A DNA stretch of 43,178 nt, taken from NCBI RefSeq assembly GCF_000496735.2, contig NZ_AYLO01000059.1:8553-51730 (forward strand). The letters run 5' to 3'. Source of the stretch: Methyloglobulus morosus KoM1 (GTDB lineage: Bacteria > Pseudomonadota > Gammaproteobacteria > Methylococcales > Methylomonadaceae). The translations under genes were made by a program, and so were the position numbers. The notes under the pieces were generated by a model that was not told the origin of the DNA, ran no database searches, and was given only the letters and a program-made list of their open reading frames with translations. Numbering within the stretch: the stretch's first letter is position 1; each line of letters begins with the position of its first letter. Of the stretch, positions 1-8,400 are shown in pieces.

Positions 1-131
1 CCCGATAAAACCGCCAGTGCTCGGCGCGACATAAGGGAATAGGCGGGTAATCGTAGGTTGGGGTGAACTTGTGAACCCCAACAAATATAATGATCGGTGT
101 TATGTTGGGGTTCGTTCCTTACCCCAATCTA
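1..131. repeat. Left arm of ~131-bp inverted repeat
   Basis: This stretch is a near-perfect reverse complement of 1141-1272, with only scattered substitutions. Both arms carry CCCGATAAAACCGCCAGTGC at the outer end, the internal hairpin GTTGGGGT (57-64)/ACCCCAAC (75-82), and a second degenerate hairpin near 104-128. The arm may extend left of the window. Similar GTAGGTTGGGG palindromes are common dispersed repeats in several proteobacterial genomes. Confidence 0.85.
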
Positions 132-168
132 CCGAGCTGTTACGTAAGTAATTAAATTTAAAGAAAAT

Positions 169-238
169 GTAGGATGTGCTGAACAAAGTGAAGCGCATCA
201 ATCGCGAACGATGCGCCTCGTTCCTCGGCACATCCTAC
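169..238. repeat. Hairpin repeat of the GTAGGATGTGC family
   Basis: This 70-bp element has perfect terminal arms GTAGGATGTGC (169-179) and GCACATCCTAC (228-238). It also has a nested inner pair, GCGCATC (193-199) and GATGCGC (210-216). Its sequence differs from the flanking ~131-bp inverted repeat, so a second repeat family sits directly upstream of the DUF2971-type gene. It could form a cruciform or an RNA hairpin in the leader. Confidence 0.8.
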
Positions 239-267
239 TTAAAGCGCATCTTACGAGTTATGTTGCT

Positions 268-1143
268 ATGGAAAACTTTTCAGAAAAAATATGGAAATAC
301 ATGGATTTGGCAAAATTTATTTCCTTGCTTTCCAAGGGGTCGCTTTATTTCGCATGTCCCAGTGAATTCGATGATCCTTTTGAGGGATACGTATGCCCTA
401 AGAATATTTTAGAAGATAACGTGATTAAACGTGCAAACCTTATAAAGGTTATGGAACCAAATATAAGCGATTTAAGTACTGCAATAAGGCATCTCAAATC
501 ATTTGATGAGGAAATAAAAAATCTGCCAACAGATGTACAGCGTTCTTTTGGCAAAGTATTTGAAGTACATGATGAAGTTAATGCTCCAATAAATAAAGCT
601 TTAAATATAGTTAATGAATTAGACAAGTTTTTAACGTCTTTAAAAGGGGTATTTGAAAAAAATATTCGTGAATCAGGTGTAAGCTGTTGGCATAAAAGCG
701 AATATGAATCAGAAGCCATGTGGAAACTGTATTCGGTTTCGGGACAAGGTATTGCAATTGAATCAACTATCGGGAAATTAAAAGAATCAATAAAAAATCA
801 AGAAAGCCTGAAAATTGCAAGTGTAACTTACATACCTGAAAATGACCCAAATAAAGAATACCTTAAACATGACCCTATTTTTTTGAAAAGAAAGTCTTTT
901 GAACATGAAAAAGAGTTGCGGGCTAAAGTCTCGCTTAAAGAGGTGGGGGAAGGCGTTTTTGTAGAATGTGATTTGGATATCTTAATTAATCGTATCCATG
1001 TGTCGCCTCTTGTAGAGCCTTATTTTAAAGAAGTTGTTGAATCTATTTGCGCGGGTAAAGTGCGTAACATTAATAAGCCAGTAACTCGCTCAATACTGTT
1101 CGAAGAACCAAATTATGCGTTAAGGGCATTGGCAGCACAGTAG
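268..1143 (+). CDS. DUF2971-family protein
   Basis: A 291-residue soluble protein. Near the N-terminus a segment ends LYFACPSEFDDPFEG, matching the DUF2971 signature (a small-residue turn followed by DPFE). A central CWHKSEYESEAMWKLYS segment matches the family's second block, where an MW..Y pair is conserved. The biochemical role of DUF2971 is not established; members often occur in mobile or defence-related contexts. The reading frame opens further upstream at 211, but that ATG lies inside a palindromic repeat. The ATG at 268, just before the conserved region, is preferred although no clear ribosome binding site is visible. The TAG stop at 1141 is formed by the first bases of the right inverted repeat. 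The gene is visibly more AT-rich than the housekeeping genes, which suggests acquisition. Confidence 0.75.
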   Translation: MENFSEKIWKYMDLAKFISLLSKGSLYFACPSEFDDPFEGYVCPKNILEDNVIKRANLIKVMEPNISDLSTAIRHLKSFDEEIKNLPTDVQRSFGKVFEVHDEVNAPINKALNIVNELDKFLTSLKGVFEKNIRESGVSCWHKSEYESEAMWKLYSVSGQGIAIESTIGKLKESIKNQESLKIASVTYIPENDPNKEYLKHDPIFLKRKSFEHEKELRAKVSLKEVGEGVFVECDLDILINRIHVSPLVEPYFKEVVESICAGKVRNINKPVTRSILFEEPNYALRALAAQ

Positions 1144-1272
1144 GTTGGAGTGAGGAACGAACCTCAACGTCACGATTATCAATATATTTGTTGGGGTTCA
1201 CAAGTTCACCCCAACCTACAGTTATCCGCCCTATCCCGTTATGCCGTGCCGAGCACTGGCGGTTTTATCGGG
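1141..1272. repeat. Right arm of ~131-bp inverted repeat
   Basis: This is the reverse complement of 1-131, ending GGTTTTATCGGG. It includes the hairpin formed by GTTGGGGT and ACCCCAAC around 1191-1216. Its first three bases supply the stop codon of the DUF2971-type gene, so the repeat and the gene end without a gap. Short open frames crossing this region are repeat artefacts. Confidence 0.85.
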
Positions 1273-1667
1273 AATAGCCCGTTAGGGGTGCGGCAGGAAG
1301 CCGCGCTTTGCCGGAAGGACAGGGATGTCCTTTCTGGCAAACCCCGATAAAAACGACGGAGCGCAGGAAGCAAGCGGCATCGGGCGGATTTCTTTTGGAT
1401 ACTTTTCTTTGGCGGAAAACTGCTCCTGCGTTTTCCGCATTCGCCACATCCATGTGGCTTTCCGCGCAAAGAAAAGTATCTCGTCCGTGGGTACGAGAAC
1501 CCACATGAAATAACGGTCGCGATAGCGACACAATATTGTGTTCATGGTTCGACAGGCTCACCACGAACGGATTATATAAACCATCCCTGTGACCGAAATT
1601 CCGGCATTCCCTGCCGGAATGACGACACCCTCACCCATAAGGGGAGAGGGGAAAATATGAGATTACC
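1273..1667. other. Non-coding mosaic of palindromic repeats
   Basis: I see no credible gene here. The stretch is a string of dispersed-repeat pieces: a GGACA/TGTCC hairpin near 1317-1330, the 1398-1480 palindrome, a TTCGACAGGCTC...ACGAACGG piece (1549-1570), the hairpin ATTCCGGC (1598-1605)/GCCGGAAT (1613-1620), and a CCCTCACCC...GGGGAGAGGGG piece at 1628-1651. The last piece lies immediately upstream of the CPBP gene and provides its purine-rich leader. Open frames on both strands have repeat-like composition. Confidence 0.7.
1398..1480. repeat. Nested palindromic repeat
   Basis: Three nested or adjacent inverted pairs are visible. The outer 14-bp arms are GATACTTTTCTTTG (1398-1411) and CAAAGAAAAGTATC (1467-1480). 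Inside them lie GCGGAAAAC (1412-1420)/GTTTTCCGC (1430-1438) and GCCACAT/ATGTGGC (1443-1458). The perfect outer arms argue for a discrete dispersed element rather than chance. Confidence 0.8.
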
Positions 1668-2282
1668 ATGAAAACATCCCCCTTTAGCCCCGACCGTTTT
1701 TTCAGAAGCGCCTGCCTGTTTGAAGCCGCTCTGATCCTGGTTGCAATCGTGTTAGGCTGGATGAGCGGCATCAACCCGTTTGCTGAGTTGCACTATTCCG
1801 AAAGCGCTATTCTCTTTGGAATCCTGGGAACGGTGCCGTTATTCCTGTTGTTTTTGCTAATGGAACAGATCACTTCAGAATCCGTCGTGACCATCCGGCG
1901 TTTCTTGTTGGAAAATTTAGGGCCCGCCTTGCACCGTCACCATTGGGCAGACTTGTTCGTCCTGGCGGCGATTGCCGGAATATCGGAGGAAATCCTGTTT
2001 CGTGGCGTGATCCAACCCTGGATGGAATCATCCTGGGGGGTAAGCGCAGGCTTGATAGCCAGCAATATCCTCTTCGGGTTGGTACATGCCATTACGCCGC
2101 TTTATACCGTTTTGGCAATTCTGGTGGGCATTTATTTGGGGCTTTCCCTGGATGTCGGCGGTGACAGGAACCTGTTAATCCCCATCATCATCCACGGCTT
2201 GTATGATTTTCTGGCGTTTCTTGCACTGGTGCGTAGTTATCGGGCGTATTTGCTGACTCAGGACGATTTAAACGATCACTAA
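1668..2282 (+). CDS. CPBP-family intramembrane metalloprotease
   Basis: A 204-residue integral membrane protein with hydrophobic segments near residues 15-32, 46-65, 95-108, 125-140, 147-162 and 170-188. The CPBP (Abi/CAAX protease) signatures are all present: EEILFR (EE107-108, R112), FGLVH with H140, and HGLYD with H176. These would form the membrane-embedded glutamate/histidine catalytic site. The family includes Rce1-like prenyl-protein proteases and bacteriocin-immunity proteins; the substrate cannot be read from sequence. The ATG at 1668 follows a purine-rich GGGGAGAGGGG leader that is itself part of a dispersed repeat. The gene stands alone between repeats and converges with tldD. Confidence 0.85.
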   Translation: MKTSPFSPDRFFRSACLFEAALILVAIVLGWMSGINPFAELHYSESAILFGILGTVPLFLLFLLMEQITSESVVTIRRFLLENLGPALHRHHWADLFVLAAIAGISEEILFRGVIQPWMESSWGVSAGLIASNILFGLVHAITPLYTVLAILVGIYLGLSLDVGGDRNLLIPIIIHGLYDFLAFLALVRSYRAYLLTQDDLNDH

Positions 2283-2337
2283 TCTGCGGTTGCTGACTTA
2301 TTGCGCCGTTGAGTAAGTATGTAAAATAGGATTAAGT

Positions 2338-2408
2338 CCTTCGACAAGCTCAGGACGAACGGCAAGGTGGTGATTCCGTTCGTGGTGAGTCGTGAACCTA
2401 TCGAACGG
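2338..2408. repeat. Pair of REP-like repeats in opposite orientation
   Basis: CCTTCGACAAGCTCAGGACGAACGG-type sequence (2338-2362) is followed by an opposite-facing relative beginning CCGTTCGTGGTGAG (2376-2408). A third relative lies at 1549-1570. The pair occupies the ~190-bp gap between the convergent CPBP and tldD genes and may act as a bidirectional stem-loop; no T-run typical of an intrinsic terminator follows. Confidence 0.7.
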
Positions 2409-2475
2409 TCGAACCCTGACTGGAATCACAAGTTCAGGAATTCCTAATGTTACTGTTTTTGCTTAGGCTAAAGCC

Positions 2476-3915
2476 TTAAACACTGGTGCCGCCTACCGTT
2501 ATGCCATCTATTTTGATGGTGGGTTGGCCCACGCCGACCGGTACGCTTTGGCCTTCTTTGCCGCAAGTGCCGACGCCGCTGTCCAGTTGGAGATCGTTGC
2601 CGACCATGGAAACTTTGGTCAGCACATCAGGCCCGTTTCCGATCAGGGTTGCGCCTTTGACCGGACGGGTGACTTTGCCGTTTTCGATGAGGTAGGCTTC
2701 GCTGGCGGAAAACACGAATTTACCGGAGGTAATATCCACTTGCCCACCTGCAAAATTCTTGGCGTACAGGCCTTTTTTGACGGACTTGATAATGTCTTCA
2801 GGATGGTCCCTTCCAGGCAACATATAGGTATTGGTCATGCGTGGCATAGGCAAATGCGAATAAGATTCGCGCCGACCGTTGCCCGTCGGTTTAACGCCCA
2901 TTAACCGGGCATTGAGCTTGTCCTGCATATAGCCTTTAAGGATGCCATTTTCGATCAAGACGGTTTGTTCTGTGGGCGTGCCTTCATCGTCTATGCTGAG
3001 GGAGCCGCGCCGTCCTGGTAACGTACCATCATCGACGACCGTACATAAGTCGGATGCGACGCGCTCGCCCACGCGACCGCTGAATGCCGATGTGCCTTTG
3101 CGGTTGAAATCCCCTTCAAGTCCGTGGCCGATGGCTTCGTGCAATAAAATCCCAGGCCAGCCCGGGCCTAAAACGACGGTCATATTTCCCGCTGGCGCTT
3201 CACCAGCTTCCAGGTTAACTAGGGCTTGCCGTACGGCTTCACGTCCGTATTCTAGGGCGGTGTCGTCGGCAATAAAACTTCTGTAATCGGTGCGTCCGCC
3301 GCCGCCCATGCTGCCTTGTTCGCGTTTGCCGTTTTCTACCACGATGACAGACACATTCATCCGCACCAAAGGCCGAACGTCGGCAGCTATCGAACCGTCC
3401 TGATTGGCGACTAAGATACTTTCGTGTACGCCCACCATGCTGACGATGACTTCTTCGATCCGGTGGTCCAGCTTGCGGGTTTCGGCATCGACCTTACGTA
3501 ACAAGTCTATTTTTTCCTGGTCTTCCAAGGATTTTAGCGGGTTGGCGATGGCGTAATAATGCGGCCAGTTGGCTGTTTTGGGTAAGCCGACATGCGCTTC
3601 TTGTCCTTGTCTGGCGATTGCCTTGACGTTGGTGGCGGCTTCCAGCAATACCGGCAGTTCGATGCGGTCGCTGTATGCAAAGCCGGTTTTTTCGCCAGAA
3701 ACTACCCGTACGCCCGCCCCTTGCTGGATATTGTGGCTACCTTCTTTGATAATGCCGCCTTCCATCATCCAGGATTCTGAATGGCTGGTTTGGAAGTAAA
3801 TGTCGGCAGCGTCGACAGGTACGCTCAGCAACTGGCCCATGATAAGCTGGATGTCGCTGTCCTGCATCCCGTTGGGTGCCAGTATGGTTTGTCGTGCTTG
3901 GGTTAGTAGTTCCAT
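2476..3915 (-). CDS. tldD: Metalloprotease TldD
   Basis: A zinc protease of the TldD/PmbA (TldE) family. In Enterobacteriaceae, TldD with TldE matures microcin B17 and degrades the antitoxin CcdA. From the ATG at 3915 the protein is 479 residues and aligns without N-terminal extension with E. coli TldD as I remember it ([24 protein letters not shown]). The HEAIGH motif (residues 259-264) followed by GLEGDF is the metal site, and [13 protein letters not shown] and CGKEGQS lie in the C-terminal half. A TTG 51 bases upstream (3966), preceded by GGATG, could add 17 residues. It is the last gene of a minus-strand run. The partner tldE/pmbA is not in the window. Confidence 0.95.
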   Translation of the reverse strand: MELLTQARQTILAPNGMQDSDIQLIMGQLLSVPVDAADIYFQTSHSESWMMEGGIIKEGSHNIQQGAGVRVVSGEKTGFAYSDRIELPVLLEAATNVKAIARQGQEAHVGLPKTANWPHYYAIANPLKSLEDQEKIDLLRKVDAETRKLDHRIEEVIVSMVGVHESILVANQDGSIAADVRPLVRMNVSVIVVENGKREQGSMGGGGRTDYRSFIADDTALEYGREAVRQALVNLEAGEAPAGNMTVVLGPGWPGILLHEAIGHGLEGDFNRKGTSAFSGRVGERVASDLCTVVDDGTLPGRRGSLSIDDEGTPTEQTVLIENGILKGYMQDKLNARLMGVKPTGNGRRESYSHLPMPRMTNTYMLPGRDHPEDIIKSVKKGLYAKNFAGGQVDITSGKFVFSASEAYLIENGKVTRPVKGATLIGNGPDVLTKVSMVGNDLQLDSGVGTCGKEGQSVPVGVGQPTIKIDGITVGGTSV

Positions 3916-3974
3916 GTCATCAATTAAGTGGTAGGGGTTGTGTGCAAACTCAAACAAGGCCTGCAATTGAATTT

Positions 3975-4580
3975 TTATTCATCCTTCAAATCATCATGTA
4001 AGGTGTCGTACAGCAATTCGATAAGATTTTCCGATTTGTCTTGAAATACATGGACAGGCGGGTCGTCGGAAGTTTCTTCGCCGTCTTTTTTGGGGATATT
4101 TTGTTCGTCCTTATTGGCCAAACTTGCCGTCACCTGGGTTTCTTCGGCTTCCGGTTCGACTTTCAACAAATAAGTCGATTTGTCATACTCGTCATTAAAA
4201 TACGAGGCCGCTTTTCCGAAAAAGCCATTGCCGTTATAGGTTATGTAATAGAAACCTTTGCTGCGGTCTTGGTCGGCCACTTTAAGTTCGTTATGGTGGA
4301 TAGCAAGGTTTAACAGGCTCCATGACTCGTCAAAACCCCGTTTGATGGTTAATTGTCTAGGCGAACCCTCAGTCCTATAAACATCGGATTTAAGGCCTTT
4401 GCCGCGATGCCTTATTGGGGCTGCAAGCTCTTCGCTTGCGACTTGTTCCGGCGTTTGATTGCTCGTGGTTTTAGGCATTTCGGGCGGACGTTCTAGGCTG
4501 GCGTTATCCTTGTAACGCGAATTGTTGGAGGAACATGCCAGCAATAACAGTGAAGCCAGCACAATTGCTATATTTTGCAT
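3975..4580 (-). CDS. BamC-like (NlpB/DapX) lipoprotein
   Basis: A 201-residue predicted outer-membrane lipoprotein. The N-terminus is a short signal peptide ending in the lipobox LLAC (C17), followed by [20 protein letters not shown]. This resembles the start of BamC (SSDSRY..., then a proline-rich lasso). A later segment reads [15 protein letters not shown]...[15 protein letters not shown], reminiscent of a helix-grip domain of BamC (a partner of the BamA outer-membrane assembly machine). E. coli BamC has about 344 residues and two such domains; this one has room for one. The start is set by the signal peptide and by coupling: the nit stop TAA and this ATG are one base apart. Assignment to BamC is by resemblance only. 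Confidence 0.6.
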   Translation of the reverse strand: MQNIAIVLASLLLLACSSNNSRYKDNASLERPPEMPKTTSNQTPEQVASEELAAPIRHRGKGLKSDVYRTEGSPRQLTIKRGFDESWSLLNLAIHHNELKVADQDRSKGFYYITYNGNGFFGKAASYFNDEYDKSTYLLKVEPEAEETQVTASLANKDEQNIPKKDGEETSDDPPVHVFQDKSENLIELLYDTLHDDLKDE

Positions 4581-4581
4581 C

Positions 4582-5400
4582 TTACTCACAGTTAAACCGC
4601 CTATGGTCAAGAACAGGAAAAGCACTGCGTACTTTGCCGAGTTTTTCAAGGTCTATGTCCGCAGCGACAAAACCCGCGCCGGTTTTGTAGCAATCCAGCA
4701 CTAAACCCCAGGGATCGATAATCATGCTATGCCCATAGGTTTTACGGCCATTGAGGTGGAACCCGCCTTGGTTGGGTGCGATGACATAACAGAGGTTTTC
4801 TATGGCGCGTGCCCGTAGCAATACCTCCCAGTGGGCTGAACCGGTCTTGGCAGTGAATGCCGACGGGATAACTAAAATTTCCATGCCTTGCGCGACCATT
4901 TTACGGAAATATTCAGGGAAACGCAGGTCGTAACAGACGGCGATACCCAATTTGCCAAATGGCGTATCCATAACCAACAGCTTGTCACCACGCTCTATGC
5001 TGTCAGACTCACGGTACACTTCGTCCGTACCCGGCACATTGACATCAAAAAGATGTTGCTTGTCGTAGCGGGCGACCCGTTCGCCGTGGTCGTCATATAT
5101 CAAGCACGCCGCACGGACTTTATTCTCATCATCGCCAGCTATAGGGATCGTGCCGCCAATCAGCCACACGCCATGTTTTTTGGCGGTTGTCGACAGGAAC
5201 TGTTGGATAGGCCCAACACCGTCGACTTCCTTAATCTTGACCTTATCTAGCTCACGGTCACCCATCATGGCAAAATTTTCCGGTAAGGCGACCAGTTTAG
5301 CGCCTGTCTTGACTGCTTCGGCAATCAGTTTTCCGGCTTCCAACAAGTTAGAACTGACGCTGGGACCTGATGCCATTTGAATGGCTGCACACTTGCTCAT
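4582..5400 (-). CDS. Carbon-nitrogen hydrolase (nitrilase superfamily, Nit1/Nit2-like)
   Basis: A 272-residue cytoplasmic amidase-type enzyme. The nitrilase-superfamily catalytic triad is visible: E41 (ALPENF), K114 (YDKQHLFD) and C156 (GIAVCYDLRFPE). The length and motifs match the Nit1/Nit2 branch, several members of which hydrolyse deaminated glutathione or omega-amides. The exact substrate here is inferred, not shown. The ATG at 5400 is preceded by GGAAGAAG. The gene follows yhdP by 12 bases and abuts the BamC-like gene, consistent with a single transcript toward tldD. Confidence 0.85.
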   Translation of the reverse strand: MSKCAAIQMASGPSVSSNLLEAGKLIAEAVKTGAKLVALPENFAMMGDRELDKVKIKEVDGVGPIQQFLSTTAKKHGVWLIGGTIPIAGDDENKVRAACLIYDDHGERVARYDKQHLFDVNVPGTDEVYRESDSIERGDKLLVMDTPFGKLGIAVCYDLRFPEYFRKMVAQGMEILVIPSAFTAKTGSAHWEVLLRARAIENLCYVIAPNQGGFHLNGRKTYGHSMIIDPWGLVLDCYKTGAGFVAADIDLEKLGKVRSAFPVLDHRRFNCE

Positions 5401-5412
5401 TTCTTCTTCCCT

Positions 5413-8400
5413 TTATTGTTGTTTGTCGTTGCCCGCCCACGGAAAGTCGGTAATGCTATTCCAGGTTTTTTGGAATAGGCCATCATTTTCATGTTGTGAA
5501 CTGATTTTCACGTCGTCCCAACTGCCTTTCACGAGATACTGTGTCCCAAAGAAAAAACCTTCTTGGTCTTCGCCCGTCAAAGTCTTACCAACCATAGCGG
5601 CGACCCTACCAACAATTGTACCAGCAATGGGAAGCGCGTCTAAACTTTTGGGCACCACCTTGATCACATGGTCGACTGTTTGGTTAACCAGATCCGTATC
5701 TCCGATAATCGTGATTTTTGCGGGGACAGCGTCGATGATCAATCCTTTGGTTGTCGCTTTGCCATTCGATAGGTCAAAATGCCCCTTGATGCTGTTTAAT
5801 GTTAAGCCTTCCGCATAAATGTCGCTGAAATCCAATTGCAAGCGCTTAATCCATTGCGCCATTGCAAGGATTCCCAACACTCGGCCAAAACCGGGTTCAA
5901 TGCTCAAGATACGGCCGCTTTTTAAGTTAACGTCCATCGTCCCCTGTAGGTTAGGTAGCGCCAATTGCAAGGGCGGCGCATTCCATCTGAGATCAAAGTC
6001 AATTGCTCCTGTGGTGTCGGTCAAATCTTTGGTTATATTGAGTTTATCCAGGAATTGGTCGGCTTTTTTCAATTCAAGTTTGCCGTTGAGATGGGTGGAC
6101 GATGTCAATCCCTTGTCTTGCCAGTTTCCTGTCGCCAGCAGTATTTCGTCATCGCCTGTCAATTCCAATCGCTTTATGTTGATCCCTTTGGGTGTACGTA
6201 CCGTTTCTAAAACGAGTTGACCCAGGTTTTTAGATTGCAATAAGGTCTTTTTGCTTTGGATATTAAGCAAAGGGTTGAAATCTCGTTCAGTAGAAGTGCC
6301 CTGCGTTTTTAACTGCTTTATGGCGGACAGGTTAAGCATGTCCATTTCCATCATAATTGGGTTGGCATCCCTTGTTTCAAGGGGAAATTGAAGTTTTCCT
6401 TTAGCGAGATTGCTGTCAATTTCACCTGCCCAGACCTTGGAATTACGCTTTAAGGACAAATCAAAAGCACCTAACGGCGCTTTATCCCATATTGCCGATG
6501 CGCTGTGAATTTTTATTTCATTAATATTATTGATATTAATGTTGGGTTTTCCCGGCTGTTGAGTGGCGGCTAAATTTAGCCAATCCTGTAACTGCAACTG
6601 CTCCCGGTTAATCTCCAGTTTTAATTCGGCAACCTTGGGCAGGATCGCCTCGCCATGACCTATCAAGACATGACCGGCATTGATTTTTTGGTCGGCAGCG
6701 TTAAGGTTGAGCGCGGCTTTCAATTCATGGTTATAGTCCAAGGCAATGGGCAGGATGGATGCGTCGCTTAGTTTGACCGTAACTGAAGAAGGTTTTCTTT
6801 GTTCCTTGGTTTTGGATAATGTCCCAGGTAGCTGTAATGCAATCCCTTGCAAAGTCGATTTAACATTGACTTGTGTGGGGAGGTCGACTGTGGAATTCGG
6901 CAATTGTAATTGCAGTTGATAGTCCCCTTCGCCATCCGCCAGTTGCGATGGCGACCAACCAAATAGGTTTTCTATATCGCTGACTTTAGCGCTGCCGTCT
7001 ACATTGATAAGTGTTTGTTGGTCGGCTTGGGTAATATTGACCTGTATCGGTTGCCCAAATGCGTTCGCATGGATCTTATCGCCATAAATACCGTGTTTGT
7101 TGAATTTCAAGTCACCATTGATGTTGTTAACTTTAAGGTCAAGCTTGTTTACAGTTAACTCGGCGTTTTTCAATTGGGCGCTGCCATCGGTTACTAGCTC
7201 TTGCCCTTTCCATAAAGGTATTGTCAAATCGACCGCAACTTTAGTCGTGCCTTTAGTTGTTGTCGCTTTTGTCACGGGCGATACCTTGTTAGCCAAAGGC
7301 GTTTGTTGCAAGACATTCAAGACATCGCTGATGCCCCCTTGGGCTTCGCCTTTAATGAACAGGCGCTCATCGTGACTCCCTAAACGGGGAATTAGGATTG
7401 CTGCATTGTTGATATCAACATGCCCCATTTTGCCGCTTTTACCTAAGCCGATAATATTGTTATGCTCATAACTAACCCGTCCATTGATACTTGAGATATG
7501 CGGCCATTCAGGATGAATGCTAAGTTCAAGTTTTTCGACATCAGCATAGCCTTCCAAGACACCCGTACCGTCAGCGAAAGGGATATCACTCACCTTGCCA
7601 TAGAGCAATATGTTTCCTTTGGTAACTTTGCCGCCTATGAAAGCCGATTCCAGCCAAGCCTTAAGTTTTTCCTTCATGATCTTGGTTGGGAGGTAAGCTG
7701 CAATGTGGCTTATATCATCGCTTTTGAATGACGTTTGCAGGTCGACAAAAGGTTTCTCTTCGCCCTTTGGCAGTTCTACATGCAAGCGGCTTTCGCTCTT
7801 AAATGCCGGGCTATCCAACGCAATTGCAGGGGCAGATAATGCCCATTGGTCTTTGTCTTGCCGCCAATTAAGTTGTCCTTTTATTTGATCGATAACTAAA
7901 GGCTTGCTGAACAACCGGGGGAGGTTGAGGCGGCTATCCTGGCTATCCAGCCCGATTGCACCCTGCGTATCGCTGCCCTTTACTTGGCCGCTTATATTTG
8001 CCATTCCTGGCATGGAAAGCACGGGTTCAACGCTAATTCCGTCGAACCAACCTGCAAGGGCAAAGCCTTTTGTTTCAGGTTCAGCATATAGGGCGAAATC
8101 CTTTAACAAACCTGTTGCTCGGGTTTGCTCTAATAACTGGGATTGTTCGTCAGTCAATGGCGCAAAAAAATGTAATAGTTTGGAAATTTCCGCCAAATCG
8201 ACTTGTTTGGCAATCATTGTTAGCTTTTGGATGCCTGTGTCCGACGCTTTTTCCCCTGCCAGGTGGAGTATGGCATCCGGCCATTTTTTGCTGACCTTGT
8301 CATTTGGGCCTGATGAGTCCAATAAGAACCGGTTAATGTCGACTAGCCACTGTTGACCGTTCAACCGCCAATTGATTTGCGCATCCAGATGGCTGATGGG

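Noticed and set aside
1-1272. Interpretation as a CRISPR array or integron cassette
   Set aside because: There are only two inverted copies rather than regularly spaced direct repeats, and no cas gene, integrase or attC-like consensus is visible.
1150-1564. Several overlapping 60-100 codon open frames on both strands
   Set aside because: They lie wholly in palindromic repeats, have repeat-like composition and no ribosome binding site or family resemblance.
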